Positions 1-13,072 of a stretch of DNA of 64,000 nucleotides are shown here, in pieces. The notes beneath the pieces are model-generated. The model saw nothing but the letters and a program-made list of their open reading frames with translations, made no database searches and was not told where the DNA came from. The stretch comes from Alisma plantago-aquatica (lineage: Eukaryota; Streptophyta; Magnoliopsida; Alismatales; Alismataceae), in NCBI GenBank assembly GCA_963693085.1, contig OY856412.1:1412498394-1412562393 (forward strand). The letters are read 5' to 3'. Numbering within the stretch: the first letter of the stretch is position 1; the number at the start of each line of letters is the position of its first letter. The position numbers and the translations under genes are program-made.

Positions 1-3000
1 AACTCTCTCTCTCTCTTAACTCTTACTGAGGACCTAGAGTGACAAGGACCGACTAACTCAACTAATCGTGTGCTTAACTCTTGTAGCAGATCTACACTGA
101 TGCTCTGACCATCTTCAAGTCCACGCGGTTAACCCTAAAAATGTTTGAGTAGAGGGGTGAGCCTACTCGCTCAGTGAATGAGTACTTCAAGGAAACAGAC
201 TAATGCACTAATGAGATTATAGATATAATTTTAAGTAAACGATATGACATTTAACAACAATAAATACTACACTGAGCAGTTCTAAAACAATATAACTGAA
301 ATAACAAAGAATGTAAATATTGCATCCAAAGAATAACTACTAGAAGACTATACTCTAGTCTTCCTTAACTCTTTCATTTATAAGGAACTCTGTGAACCTA
401 TATGATCATATTTTAGATTATTTTTATGCCCTAAACATATGCAGTGTACTCTGCATATAAAGATCCATAGAGAACTACGATCCCACCGTACAAGACTTAG
501 CGACACACCCGGGAAATGCTAAATCTGACTGCCAGCCCTGGTCTGCTGCAGGACTCTCAGGCTCACAAGGCCTCAGGCTCACAAGGCCTCACTACACTCT
601 CAAAAGAGTGAACTCTAGACTCCTCCTCAAACCTGAGCACACAGGCGGAGAGTCTCACCGGGTTACCACCGTGACACAAGCACGGATTAATGTTGAATAA
701 CCCCTATTTACTCCAGTGCCACCGTGACACAAGCACGCGTTGTTGTTGAACACTGCCTCTCTCTATCCTCGTGCCTGTGACTCCGCACAGTTATTGTTGC
801 AACACGAGTTTCACCCCCTGGTTGCAGACCTCTCAAAAGGGGTTCTACGGTGTTATGGCACCTAAGTCTATTAACTGATTAACATATAACCATTTAAACA
901 GGAATATCACATTTCATACTTATTTCACATTATGGGTATCACTTGAAAACACATATATATCATTTTTCATCTTCAACATGACTCAGTAACATCCCTTTCT
1001 AGGGCATGTCATATCTCATCACCTGCAATTTACGAGATATGTATTGAAATATAAGAAGCCCTGCAGTATGTAGATATCATCTCAAAGAGAACAAGCATAT
1101 AAAGTTAAATGCACTAGAAACATACAATTCAACAATTAAGCATCACCACATCTCATATCGAGACCTTTCATATTACCATAGCATGATTCATTGAACACCC
1201 TATCCTTAGGGTTTCATTTTCCTTATTCATTCATCACATGCCAACACCCTACTCTTAGGGTTGCATTTGCCTCATTCACCTTTTCACTTACCTCATTCAC
1301 TTGTCACATGGCTCTCATAAGGATTTCATAGGATATAAGCATTCACTAAATAAAGATTATTTCCAACAAATCATATGCAATCAATATAGACATGAAACCA
1401 TGGAAATTTAACTAAATTTAGGTTTTCCATATCATTCACTGCGATATCATGTATCCCGAGTAAAATTCAATTAAGATAACCCATGAGGTACATCCTAACC
1501 ACTTATAGGATTACTAGTCCCTTTCAATAAGGTTGAAACTCTAGTGATGTCACAATTAGGTTAAACCCTAATTACATCATTTGATATAAATCTGAAAAAC
1601 ATTCTCACTAGGAAGTGTTGTATACGTTTCTAATGTGGATCTACCATCAAAGAGTCATTCAAACAGAGAAGGAATCCATATCATATCAATTTGCAACAAC
1701 TTAAATTAAACGGACATTTCAGGGTTTAGAATCACATATCAAGCAATTAGGGATTTGGATGCTATAATCAAATTTCGTGCATTATACTGTTTAAAGGAAG
1801 AACCCACTCACCCTAAGGTGTGAAAACACCTCAAAATTTCAGCTCAACTCAGGGAATCTCGAACTCACAACAAATCCCTAGCAAATCTCCCAATTCTTCT
1901 TCCATTCAACTCGGGAACCTTGAAAATGAGGGATTATGAAGAAAGGGTGAGAAAAGAGGGAATTTCGACATCATCTTGGATCAAATCAGAGCATGGAAGG
2001 AATCTTGACATGAGAGAGAAGATCCACCATAAAAGTCTATGCAAAGAATCCAAACTTACTTGATTTCACCCTTCCTGGAATCGCAAAACCCTAATTCAGC
2101 AATTCCCCCACTTTCTTCTCTCAAACCCTAACTCTCCCTCTCTCTCTAGGAGCTCGTTTCTCTAGAATGAATGACGAAGAATGAGAGATGTGTGTGTGTG
2201 TGGTCGATCATATACGTCAATTTGAGCTGCTTGGGTCAATTGCATATTGACCCAACACTCAACTTTAATTATATTGGCTGAATATTCAGTTATACAAAAG
2301 TTACTGTAATTCATTTATTTCAGAGATCAAACATTCTCCAACAAATATGATAATTTAGCACGTTGTTTATAATTGATCTATAAAGCTTCAGTTAAAATTT
2401 GAGATCATTTGGAGTTACCAATAAATAATTAAAAATAGAACAGTGCACTACTATATTGCAGTCTGCAGAATATTCGGCCGAGTTTGTCCTGCACAGAACT
2501 CGACCGACACCCTTACTGTAGAGATCAAAAAGTCATCCAAAAATTATGATAATTTAACAGAGTGTCTAAAACTGTGTTTTTCAAGCACAGTTAAAATTTG
2601 AGATCAATTGGATATACCAATAAAAAGATAAAATTCAATTACCACACTGCTGTATAAATCTGGAAATATGATCGGTCGAGTTTGAAACTCGACCGATAAA
2701 TAGGTCCGAACATTCTTCAAAAATTCTGATATTTACCAATGTTGTTCACATTTTATATATACAAATCATATCCAAATTTGAAGAAAATAAGAATTACACA
2801 TAAAATACTAAAAATCATTTAGTGATACATTCTACTTATCAAATTCTGTATTCATATGTCATTAAAACCCTATTTTGGGCCGATTAGGGTCTATGCTTCT
2901 CAAACCCTAATTCTCAAGACAAAAGAACATTTAGACTTCTTATCATAGTTAAAACATCCTAATTGTGTTATCGTCATTCATTAGATTTCAAGAATGATTA

Positions 3001-3070
3001 TTCCAATTAATCTTTGCAATTGTCTAGGTAAACCCTAGTTTACCAATTAAGCTCAGATGGGGTCGTAACA
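1..3070 (-). mobile_element. Family-A LTR, 5' LTR of an element running off the left edge
   Basis: The stretch matches the two LTRs of the complete family-A element at 49375-59089, and it starts about 290 bp inside the LTR. Read on the minus strand it begins TGTTACGACCCC at 3070. The flank at 3071 is not a polypurine tract but the middle of another family-A internal region. This is therefore the outer end of a 5' LTR, or a solo LTR, inserted into the element at 3071-7621. It has no coding capacity. It is more diverged than the pair at 49375-59089, for example in its degraded tandem hairpins near 668-690, 720-745 and 775-795. Confidence 0.85.
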
Positions 3071-4318
3071 AAATGAGTCATATATGGTGCATAACTACCT
3101 TGGTAGGGTCATCTAGTGAATGTAATAGTGACATACAATATGATGAAGTGCGATAAGAAATAAATTCTTGTGTGATAGCAAGAATGATGAATAATCTATT
3201 CCTATCTTAAATGATTCAATGCTAATGATGTTTATTGTATATAATCATATGAAAGGATAGGTAGCAAAAGGTAAAGAAGTAATGAATGAGCAGAAAGTTA
3301 TGGGAAAGCACTAGCTTTATGTAATATGTGAATTTGTTTTTACATGTATGATTTGTTGAAGGCATATTAGGGTATGAAAGTTGGTTCTACATATGATTTC
3401 AGTGTATGTGTGCAAGCTATATGTTAAACTAAAGGCGTATGATAGTTGTAGTAATTCATACCTGATATGCATCTTACTATTGTGTATTTGTGATATGGTG
3501 ATACGGTTTGGATGATGTCAAAACACATGAAGGGATATCCTGAATAAGGTAGTTATACCTATTCACTCATATTAATAGAAAAGGATGATAATCAGATTGT
3601 CTGGACAAGTAACCCTAATGAGGTGTAGCTTGTTATACCTAGCTCTAATATAACTGAGTGATGATAATTGAGTATGATTAATGCTTGAATGACTGATACA
3701 ATTTTGGATTACCTTATTACTGTTGTTGAAACCCTAAAATGATATAATGCGATGGTTACACTTTGAATTGTGTGTTGGCCCATAACCCACAGGTCCCAGG
3801 ATCAAAACAGGATAGTATGAAATGAGGTGGTAATGTTTCACCTCATGCATCCATGACCCAATGGGGATTCCAAGAGTAGTATTGTGAAATTGATTGTTGA
3901 ATCTAGTCTTTTAATTCAAGACTGTTTTGCTATTGAATAGCACTGTATTAAAGTTTAAAACAGTATGGTGAATTTGCTTTTATCACTTAAAGGTGATACA
4001 GAACAATAGAACTCTCTGAGCAGCATAAGTTGAGATAGTTGTATCAGAGTATTAGAGTTGCGCAGCGAAGGCGTGGTGGTTTATCTTTGCAATCTATGTT
4101 TGACTGTGGCATAAAGAATTTGCTTGATATCATTGAGAACTATTTGAAATATGTTGTGATTTAGTAAAGAATTAAAAGATCTAATGTTGAAAACTACATT
4201 CAGGTATGAAATACAAGAATATAATGACATGGAAGGCTTTAGAAGCTTAGAATAACCTTGAATGTATCTTTCTTGTAGGTTCATGTTTCAAGGATGAAAC
4301 ATTCTAAGGGGGGAGAGT
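3071..4318 (+). mobile_element. Family-A internal region, 3' part, non-coding
   Basis: This is the reverse complement of about 52668-53905, the 3' half of the complete family-A internal region. Its 5' half is cut off by the inverted LTR ending at 3070. It contains no gag or pol reading frame, only short frames broken by many stops. The 3' end retains the gypsy-like GACGAAAC context upstream of the polypurine tract. The element is best described as a LARD (large retrotransposon derivative), which must have used proteins supplied by another element. Confidence 0.8.
4306..4318 (+). other. Polypurine tract of the family-A element
   Basis: AAGGGGGGAGAGT lies directly before the TGTTACGACC start of the 3' LTR. 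It is the plus-strand primer site and fixes the element's orientation as plus. The same tract is present at 52668-52680 on the minus strand in the complete copy. Confidence 0.85.
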
Positions 4319-7300
4319 TGTTACGACCCCATTTGAGCTTAATTGGTAAACTAGGGTTTACCTAGACAATTGCAAAGATTAATTAGAATAATCATTCTTG
4401 AAATCTAATTAATAACGATAACACAATTAGGATGTTTTAACTATGATAATAAGTCTAAATATTCTTTTGTCTTGAGAATTAGGGTTTGAGAAACATAAAC
4501 CCTAATCGGCCCAAAATAGGGTTTTAATGATGCATGAATACAGAATTTGATAAGTAGAATGTCTCACTAAATCATTTTTAGTATTTTATGTGTAACTCTG
4601 ATTTACTTCAAATTTGGATATGATTTGGATATATAAAATGTGAAAAACATTGGAAAATATAAAAATTTTTGAAAAATTCCCTGACCTATTTATCGGCCGA
4701 GTTTCAAACTCGACCGATCACATTTCCAGAATTTTACAGCAGTGTGGTAATTGAATTTTATCTTTTTATTGGTATATCCAATTGATCTCAAATTTTAACT
4801 GTGCCTGCAAAACACAGTTTTAGACACTCTGTTAAATTGGCATAATTTTTGGATGACTTTTGAATCCCTACAGTAAGGGTGTCGGTCGAGTTTGTGCAGG
4901 ACAAACTCGGCCGAATATTTTGCAGACTGCAATATAGCAGTGCATTGTTCTATTTTTAATTATTTATTGGTAACTCCACATGATCTCAAATTTTAACTGA
5001 AGCTTTATAGAACAATTATACACAACTTTCTAAATTCCCATAATTTTTGGAGAATGTTTGATCTCTGAAATAAACGAATTACAGTAACTTTTGTATAACT
5101 GAATATTCAGCCTATATAATTAAAGTTAAGTGTTGGGTCAATATGAAATTGACCCAAGCAGCTCAATTGACTTATATGAGCAACCACACACACAAGCAGC
5201 TCTCATTCTTCGTCATTCACTCCAGAGAAACGAAAATATAGAGAGAGAGGGAGAGTTAGGGCTTGAGTGAAGAAAGTGGGGGAATTGCTGAATTAGGGTT
5301 CTGCGGTCCCAAGAATGGTGAAATCAAGTAAGTTTGGATCCTTTGCATAGACTTTTATGGTGAATCTTCTCTCTCATGTCTAGATTCCGTCCATGCTCTG
5401 ATTTGATCCAAGATGATGTCGAAATTCCCTCTTTTCTCACCCTTTCTTCATAATCCCTCATTTTCAAGGTTTCCGAGTTGAATGGAAGAAGAATTGGGAG
5501 ATTTGCTAGGGATTTGATAGGAATTCGAGATTCCCTGAGTTGAGCTGCAGTTGTGAGGTGTTTTCACACCTTAGGGTGAGTGGGTTCTTCCTTCAAACAT
5601 TCTAATGCACGAATTTGGTTATAACATCCAAATCCCTAAATGCTTAGCATGTGAATTCTAAATCCTGAAATGTCCGTTTGATTTAAGTTATTGTAAAATT
5701 GATATGATACGGATGCCTTCTCTGTTTGAACGACTCTTTGATGGTAGATTCATATCAGATACATATACAACACTTCCTAGTGAGGATGCTTTTAGATTTA
5801 TATCAAATGATGTAATTAGGGTTTGACCTAATTGAGATATTGCTAGAGTTTCAACCTTATTGAAAAGGACTAGTAATCCTATAAGTGGTTAGGATGTACC
5901 ACATGGGTTATCTTAATTGAATTTTATTCTTGATACATGATATCTCAGTGAATGGTATGGAAACCCTAAGTTTAGTTAAACTTCCATGGCTTCATGTCTA
6001 TATTGATTGCATATGATTTGTTGGAAACAATATTTATCTAGTGAATGCTTATATCCTATGAAATTCTTATGAGAGACATGCGACAAGTGAATGAGGTAAA
6101 TGAAAAGGTGAATGAGGCAAATGCAACCCTAAGAGTAGGGTGTTGGAATGTGATGAATGAATAAGGCAAATGAAACCCTAAGGATAGGGTGTTCAATGAA
6201 TCATGCTATGGTAATATGAAAGGTCTCGATATAAGATGTGGTGATGCTTAATTGTTGAATTGTATGTTTCTAGTGCATTTAACTTTATATGCTTGTTCTC
6301 TCTGAAATGATATTTACATACTGCAGGGCTTCTTATATTTCAATACATATCTCGTAAATTGTAGGTGATGAGATATGACATGCTCTAGAAAGGGATGTTA
6401 CTGAGACATGGTATATGTTGAATACATGAGTTATGATAGTTATATGTTAATTAATTAATAGACCTAGGTGCCCTAACACCGTAGAACCCCTAAATGAAGG
6501 TCTGTTTCTTAGGGGTGAAACTCGTGTCCAACATCAACCGGTTGATTAATTCTGGTGGCACGAGGATGGAAAGAGAGGCAGTGTCTAACAACAATCGTGT
6601 GTGTGTCACGATGGCACTGAGGAAAAAGAAAACACGGTTATCTAACACCATTCGTGCGTGTGTCACGAAGGTAACCCTGTGACCCTCCGCCGGTGTACTC
6701 AGGTTAAAGGAGGAGTCGGGTGCACTCAGAGTAGTGATTTGAGGCCGTAGAGCCTATGTTTCTGGCCGGAGAGCCAGGGGTCCTGTAGCAGAGCAGGGCT
6801 GGCGTCAGACTTAGCATTTCCCGGGTGTGTCGCTAAGTCTTGTATGGTGGGGCCGTAGCATGAACTTGTTGCGGATCTTCATATGCAGAGTACACTGCAT
6901 ATGTTTAGGGCATAATCTAAAATATGATCATATAGGTTCACAGAGTTCTTTATAAATGAAAGAGTTAAGGAAGACTAGAAGCATAGTCTTCTTGTAGTTA
7001 TTCTTTGGATGCAATATTTACATTCTTTGTTATTTCAATTATATTGTTTTAGAACTGCTCAGTGTAGTATTAACTGTTGTTAAATTTCATATCGTTTATT
7101 CAAATTATATTTGTAATCACATTAGTGCATTAGTCTGTTTCCATGAAGTACTCATTCACTGAGCGAGTAGGCTCACCCCTCTACTCAAACATTTTAGGGT
7201 TAACCGCGTGGACTTGAAGATGGTCAGAGCATCAGTGTAGACCTGCCACAGGAGTCAAGTTCGAGATTAGTTGTGTCAGTTGGTCCTTGTCACTCTAGGT

Positions 7301-7621
7301 CCTCAATAAGAGTTTAGAGAGAGAGTTGTAATTACAATGTGTAATATTGTTCCTCTTTGATATGTATGCTAGTTAACAAGTTTTATGTGCACAAGTTGTG
7401 AAAGACATCATGAATGTTTATACATGTATCTTTTCTGTTAAAGTATGATTAGTAAAAGAAATGTTCAGATTCCCTTGTTAAGATGTTTTATGTGGTTCAA
7501 TGCGATGAAACAAGAGGTTAAAAGAAAAGAAAAAGTTAAAGGTGTTCTTTGTGTTACATATAAATCCTATCTTATGCCCTAATCTCATGATTTGAGGAAA
7601 TTGTGAGATCGGGGTGTAACA
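4319..7621 (+). mobile_element. Family-A LTR, 3' LTR (3,303 bp)
   Basis: It starts TGTTACGACCCC after the polypurine tract and ends GGGGTGTAACA. A TATATAA box at 5113-5119 suggests a U3 of about 0.8 kb and an unusually long R-U5 of about 2.5 kb. Two near-palindromic hairpins built on TCGGCCGAGTTT lie upstream of that box (about 4692-4720 and 4880-4915). The structured hairpin block of the family is at about 6560-6910. No open reading frame of note is present. The flank after 7621 belongs to a family-C LTR, so the element inserted there. Its left target duplication is outside the window. Confidence 0.88.
5113..5119 (+). promoter_or_regulatory. Probable TATA box of the family-A LTR
   Basis: TATATAA in the context CCTATATAATTAAAG, about 795 bp into the LTR. 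It is conserved in the other family-A LTRs (for example the minus strand at 51866-51872). No other comparable TATA match was seen in the first kilobase of the LTR. Inferred from sequence only. Confidence 0.45.
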
Positions 7622-8871
7622 CTTCTTGTGTTGAAACCACAATGTCGTACTATTTGGATATCATAGTGCCTTGCCATGTTAATATCTATGGACATATATG
7701 TGTTAATGATCTTTTGATCATTGTTTAAGGCATGGAATGATGATGATAACCTTATTATGAATAATGTGATGGTCTTAACGACCTTTGGGCATGTTTGAAG
7801 CCATTATTGAGGTGAAATCCTCTTCATGTTCTAATAAGGTTAAAACCCTGGAACTTGTGATAAGATATCAGTATCTTGTAATAGTATGATGATAAGTGTG
7901 GTCCATTAATTTGTAATGAAGGATTGCATGTGGTAATGTGATTAAGATTTATATCTCAAATGTTTTATATCTTTTGAATTCATTATACAAATACTCTTGT
8001 TAGAAAAGAATTACGGTTTTAATGTCCACTTATATGATAAAGCCTTAACGCATTCAATTGGCAATAATTATTCAAGTGTAACCTTAATCATGTAGAGCCA
8101 TATTCCGTAGAGACATCTTTATTGTCGGAACTTATTGGATGGTGAAACGAGTATTCCCAAGGGAAACTTGGAGCGAATACTATTGAGTATGTGGGGGTGG
8201 CAAGTTGAGGATATATCCTTGTCATCCACAAATACAGGTTATGGAGGATGGCTATGGTCATGCCTCTGACATTTGATGTGATTGAGGACAGTTGTGGTTG
8301 TACCTCAGATTAGAGGGTCTTGTATACCCTATTTTCTAGTGTCGTAACTTGTACCAAGTATGAACTAGTTGTTATCAGTTGACTATATGTCACTGTTGGC
8401 AGTTTGACTTGTATGTCACTGTAGTTTACTCATACTAACCCAGGGGAAGAGATCTTAGGATACTGGCACTCCTAGATCTTATGCAAAACTAAATAGCACT
8501 TTGCACTGGTCAGTTGGACTTTGAGTGGTATGACTCAAACTCCCCAGGGCATAATAAGAAAAGATATAATACTAGCCATGTAGTATAATTTCTAGGGTTT
8601 AATACGTAACACATTGGTTGATTAACCCTTATCTTGTCTTTACACTACATAGTTCTTACATGATGTAGACTTATGAAAATTGTGTACTTCTACTTGATAT
8701 TACAACTTATTTTCTTAACTTTTTACTATGTTTAAACTATTAAATCTGTTCATATTGCTTATTCAATACCCTAACTACTCAATGTATTTACTATTAATTA
8801 ATATGTTATAATCAATATATGTTGGAGAGAGTTATATCTCTCACTGGGACTGGGTCTCACCCATGGGTCAC
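7622..8871 (+). mobile_element. Family-C LTR, left fragment (interrupted)
   Basis: The fragment is cut on the left by the family-A insertion and on the right by hybrid element E1. It rejoins 13628-14077: removing E1 and one GTCAC copy restores a continuous sequence that aligns with E1's own LTR around 12520-12600 (the GAGTTATNTCTC...GTCTCACCC segment). It is AT-rich and has no coding capacity. Confidence 0.7.
8867..8871. repeat. Target site duplication of E1, left copy (GTCAC)
   Basis: GTCAC immediately precedes TGTAAAGACCC and recurs at 13623-13627 immediately after the Cassandra LTR. This defines the whole hybrid as one integration unit. Confidence 0.85.
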
Positions 8872-9179
8872 TGTAAAGACCCTGACCTCTGTTTAGGGTT
8901 TACCCTGTTTGCTTTGCTTAACCCTGATGCTTTGTTGCTTGCTAATCACCTTCTGTGGTGATTAGGGTTTGTTGGTGCTTTGTTGAGAGCTGGGGGTGCT
9001 ACTTGCAATTAACCCAAGTCTAGGGTTTGTGGGCAAGTATTTTCACCTTGTGTGGTGTTCCTCCCTCTCCTTGCTTCCTCTAGGATTGAGAGGAAGGGTT
9101 GGGCTTATTGCTTGAGTTCCTTTGGGCCTGGTTGAGCTTATTGGGCTTTGTGGTGCCATGCCTTTGTATCTTTGGACCT

Positions 9180-9315
9180 TGTGTCGGGCAGGAGCATGTC
9201 TGTGTCGGCCTAGTGTGTCGCCCAGGATCTGTGTCGCCCTGTTGGTGTGTCACCCAGGGTTGTGTCGGCCATGGAGTGGGTGTGTCGGCCATGTCTTGGA
9301 GGTGTGTCGCCCATG
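9180..9315 (+). repeat. Degenerate TGTGTCGGCC / TGTGTCGCCC word array
   Basis: About seven copies of a GTGTCG(G/C)CC-type word occur at irregular spacing in the presumed U3 of the E1 LTR, in a GC-rich stretch. The short open frames over this segment in several frames result from low stop density and are not genes. Confidence 0.55.
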
Positions 9316-10639
9316 GACCCTTTGACCTTCTTTGACCTTGTTTGTGTCACCACTAGTGGATACTTGGTGCTTGGTGCTTACTTGTGGCAATGGCCTTGGA
9401 CATGTGTTTAGGGCATGTTTGAGTGGCGGCATTACCCATGGACAAGTGTCCCTAGGTGGGCGACACCTTGCCTTACCTTCCCTTGGTTTCTTCTCCATCC
9501 CCTTCTATATATGCATTTCCTTTCCCTTGCTAAGGATCCCTTTAGTTCCTTAGTCTTCCTCTCCTTGATGCACGACACCCCCCTCTTCTTTTGCAAGCTT
9601 GGTGGCCGATCCTTCTTGGAGTCTCCTTCTTCCTCTAATGGTGGTCGAACCCTAGAGTGCCTTGCTCTTCTTCTTGTGATGGTGCTTGGAGCTTGGAGCT
9701 AGGAGCTTGGAGCTTGCTTGAGGTGGGTTACATAACTCCTAACCCTAACTACATTACCATATTCTATGTTCTTGTATATTGCTATGATCATATCGGCTAT
9801 GCATGTTGTTATTTTAGTTCTTGCTTAGTTGCACCTCGTTGGCCGAATCTATGTTCTAGGGTTTCTTGGTGAGCAATACTCCTTTCTCTCCTTGGTCTAG
9901 AGGAGTGAGCTTGAGTTCTAGTAGCATGGGCAATACCCCTCTCTCGTTTAGGTTGAGAGGTGAGCTTGTGTTCTAGTTGCTTGAGCAACACCCTCCTCTC
10001 ACCATGGACTTGAAGGGTGAGATTTGTGGTGGTTGGGAACTTTGCTAGGGTTGTTCCTTGTGTTGCCCGATTGGTGATAGGAGATGTGCAAGACCCCTCT
10101 CTCTTAGTTGTTGAGAGGTGAGCCATCTTATTGATCCATTAGGATTTTTGTGCCCTTGTGCTTGAGGTTGATGACGACCTTGTGGAGTTGCATCTTGACC
10201 ATTATGATCTTGGGGGAAGTGTTGCCTGATATCCCTCTTGATCTTAAGCCTTGAATGACACCTGTTGAGGCTGTGACGGGCGTCACCCTTGGTCTCTGCC
10301 TTGTATGTGTCGGGCATCCCACCTTGATGAGTAACCTGCCTGATACATGTATGATGGTTTGTTGTCGTTGTGCGTTGAAGTGTGGATCTTCTTAGCTAGT
10401 TGGTAGTGTTGTGTCAGGCGTCATGCTCCTGGTTGCTGACCTTTGTGTGTCAGGCATCACACGACAGGCCCTTGCCTTATGTCGGCCGATGGGTCATGCG
10501 TAGGTTGGTTAAGCGATAGGTTGCTGCTGCCCGATACACCTGACCTGAGGTGGAAGCCTAGTGGCCTCATACCTTCGATGATATGGAGCTATGTGGCTAG
10601 CTTGGTGCTGGGTGTTACAACATAGTGATGATGCCTGGT

Positions 10640-10830
10640 ATAGTAACTTGTAGTAACCCTAGTCATTGCACGACACAGAGATGTACAACGCACCGTTGCA
10701 CGACAAGGAATGAGCTGCACTTTGCACATGGATGCCGACGGAGCATTGCACGATACCGCAGTGCACGACACTAGTGAGTGCATGATATGCCTGACGCACT
10801 GTTGCACGACATGGCGTTGCACGTTACACC
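10640..10830 (+). repeat. Degenerate TTGCACGACA word array
   Basis: The word GCACGACA and close variants (GCACGATA, ACACGACA-like) recur at least seven times in the E1 LTR. No coding sense was found. It may be a minisatellite-like expansion within the R-U5 part of the LTR. Confidence 0.5.
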
Positions 10831-11816
10831 CTAGGTGCTGTCTGTTGTGAGGTTATGTGTTGGGCGATAGGTGAGGGTGCCCTACCCGATACCACTTCTG
10901 GTGAGGGTACTTTTAGTGAGGGTCTTGCTCCTTATGGAAAAATTGATATGCTGGATGTTGTTCTTGTTAACATATTTGGTTATGATGGTGACCCTTGATA
11001 TGCTTGATGGTAATCGTTATAGTAGAACCCATCTATGTAACTTGGCATGACTTTACATGTGTCATGATCATCTGAAATGATACGTATAATGTTGAGTAAA
11101 TGATAAGTATATAAGATGCCTTACATGGTGTTATGATCACTGGTTGAGAAATGTATGATAAAGCATATAATCATCAATGTTGCCCTATGATTGATAATAT
11201 AATTCTTCTGTTAATCCATGATGATTGAGTATACTAACCATGCAGGTGATGCATAGCCAGGTAAAGGGCTATGAGGTATGTATGATGAGTAATACTGCTT
11301 GATAATTACTCTTAATGATAAGATAACATACATGATGTGTTTTGGTCTGAGGACCTAAGTTTGGTTAAGTGCCCAAGTTGATAAAATGCCTTGAAGAGGC
11401 AATGGCATTATGTGATAAGGGATTGAGATCCCGTGGCAATATGGTGATCCTTGAGATGGATCCATATTATTGGCAAGAAGCCAAGTGATAACACGTAATG
11501 TTGGATCCTTGTGATGGACCAGGATGATGATGATTACAATAAAAGCATAATGTTGAGTTTCATGCTATTTATTCTTGTTATAGTTTGCATGTTATACAAC
11601 TTGGTTAAATATTGCAATCCACTAAAAATATACTAACTAATCACAGTGGAACATATCATGTAGTTTGCCCTAGCCATAGATCCATCATCGCCAGTAGCTG
11701 GTGATGGTGAAACAGGTTCTCCTGTGGGTTAACCTGGAAGCGCATATTGTTGAATATATGTGGTTTCTCCTAGCCTTAAATAGAGAGGGAATCGAGTGCA
11801 GCTACGGTTGCAGACT

Positions 11817-11820
<4 letters not shown>

Positions 11821-11888
<68 letters not shown>
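11821..11888. repeat. (TA)n microsatellite
   Basis: An uninterrupted TA dinucleotide run of about 68 bp inside the E1 LTR. The tyrosine-isoleucine frame across it is an artefact. Confidence 0.95.
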
Positions 11889-11889
<1 letters not shown>

Positions 11890-11985
11890 CATGGTGAACA
11901 GGCCCATGGCTCAGAGTGATAGAGCATGAATGCGTTCATGGCTCAGAGCACGGTGAACAGGCCTGTGGCTCAGATATACTAGCAT
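11890..11985 (+). repeat. Tandem GGTGAACAGGCC...GGCTCAGA units
   Basis: Imperfect tandem copies of a unit containing GGTGAACAGGCC and TGGCTCAGA lie just after the TA run. Related pairs of 70-odd bp units with GGTATGGCC occur in the family-C LTRs at about 14690-14810 and 26210-26310. Confidence 0.5.
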
Positions 11986-13072
11986 CGTGACCTATACTGA
12001 GGCAGGCTAGAGGAAGGGTAGCCTATGGAGCTGACCCTGTGGCTGAGGCCACTTAAGCAAGAGACTGCGGTCCTGCTTTGGTTCTCGTGCACTGACCATG
12101 AGGTGGGAGGTCGTGGAGTCCGGCTCTTCCATTGACCTTGTATGGCACCAACTTGGGTTTCACAACCGAAGGTTGGATTTGAGCGATACGGCTCACTTCC
12201 TCAGGGAATAATAATACATAATCCAGCCGAATAGTATTTATTGCTTAAGGCAAAACATGAAACATTGGTTGAGGCCTTGCTTGTGTAGTTAATCTTGCTA
12301 TACTTTGAAGTAACTTATACTTTCCTTATGATATGTGGTAAGATCTTATAAATCATATCTTATTAATCATGTTCCATAAAGAAATACTCTGGTATATGCC
12401 TTCTGTACAACCTGGTAAGCTTGATGGTATGAATAGTCTTATTATATAAACTGCTCTTATTATACCTCTTATCAGTTATCTACTGTTGTTGCTTTATCCT
12501 TCTAAGGTTTTGTAGTTTCGGCCGGGAGTTATGTTTCTCGCTGAGACTGTGTGTCTCACCCTGCTGGTTTATAACCTTTTTAGGTGTCCGAGCTAGACGT
12601 GGTGGTGGTCGCGGAGTTGCGGCCGAGCAGCAAGACGAGCAGTAGAAGGCAAGCGATGGATATGTTGTTGTTTTGGTTGTTTTGTAGTAGAGTCTTAGAG
12701 TCATCCTTGTACTCTCAGGTCCTTGGGAGCGTTTTGACATTGTTTCACGATGTATATCTGTTGATGATGTTTTGTATATCCTGCTGTTGGCCGGATGTGG
12801 GCCTTTATGTACATATAAACAGGTGATGAACTCATGTGATAGCTTGACAGTTGATCTCCTAAGTTGTGGACACGTACCAAGATCTTGTACATGTTTATAT
12901 AATATGTTTCCTTGTAGGATGAGGACTTAAATGTAATAGTTTTCTCAATTTATCTGCTTTCTGTAATTGACTTTAATTAACCCGTATTTTTGGTAATCTG
13001 TGGTTATGGTGATTTCTGCACGTTTTCGCATAACACCTCGTTGTCTGTGTGATAGTGGGATGTGTTACCACA

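Larger units (their letters stand above)
8872..13072 (+). repeat. Long 5' LTR of hybrid E1 (family-C-like)
   Basis: It starts TGTAAAGACCCTGACC, close to the start of the family-C LTR read from 39175 on the minus strand, and ends about GTGTTACCACA before the primer-binding site. Its 3' part aligns with family-C U5 sequence (the TAGAGTCYTAGAGTCATCC segment at about 12690 and 13725). A CTATATAT box near 9502 is a likely TATA. The part with short TGTGTCGGCC-type words (9180-9315) lies about 200-320 bp upstream of it. The exact last base is uncertain by a few nucleotides. Confidence 0.75.

Noticed and set aside
9099..9702. Several overlapping frames in the E1 LTR
   Set aside because: They are open in multiple frames on both strands because of the TGTGTCGG-type repeats. 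No homology pattern, and inside an LTR.
11701..11889. Frame ending in a Tyr-Ile repeat; also 29282-29545
   Set aside because: Translation of (TA)n microsatellites.
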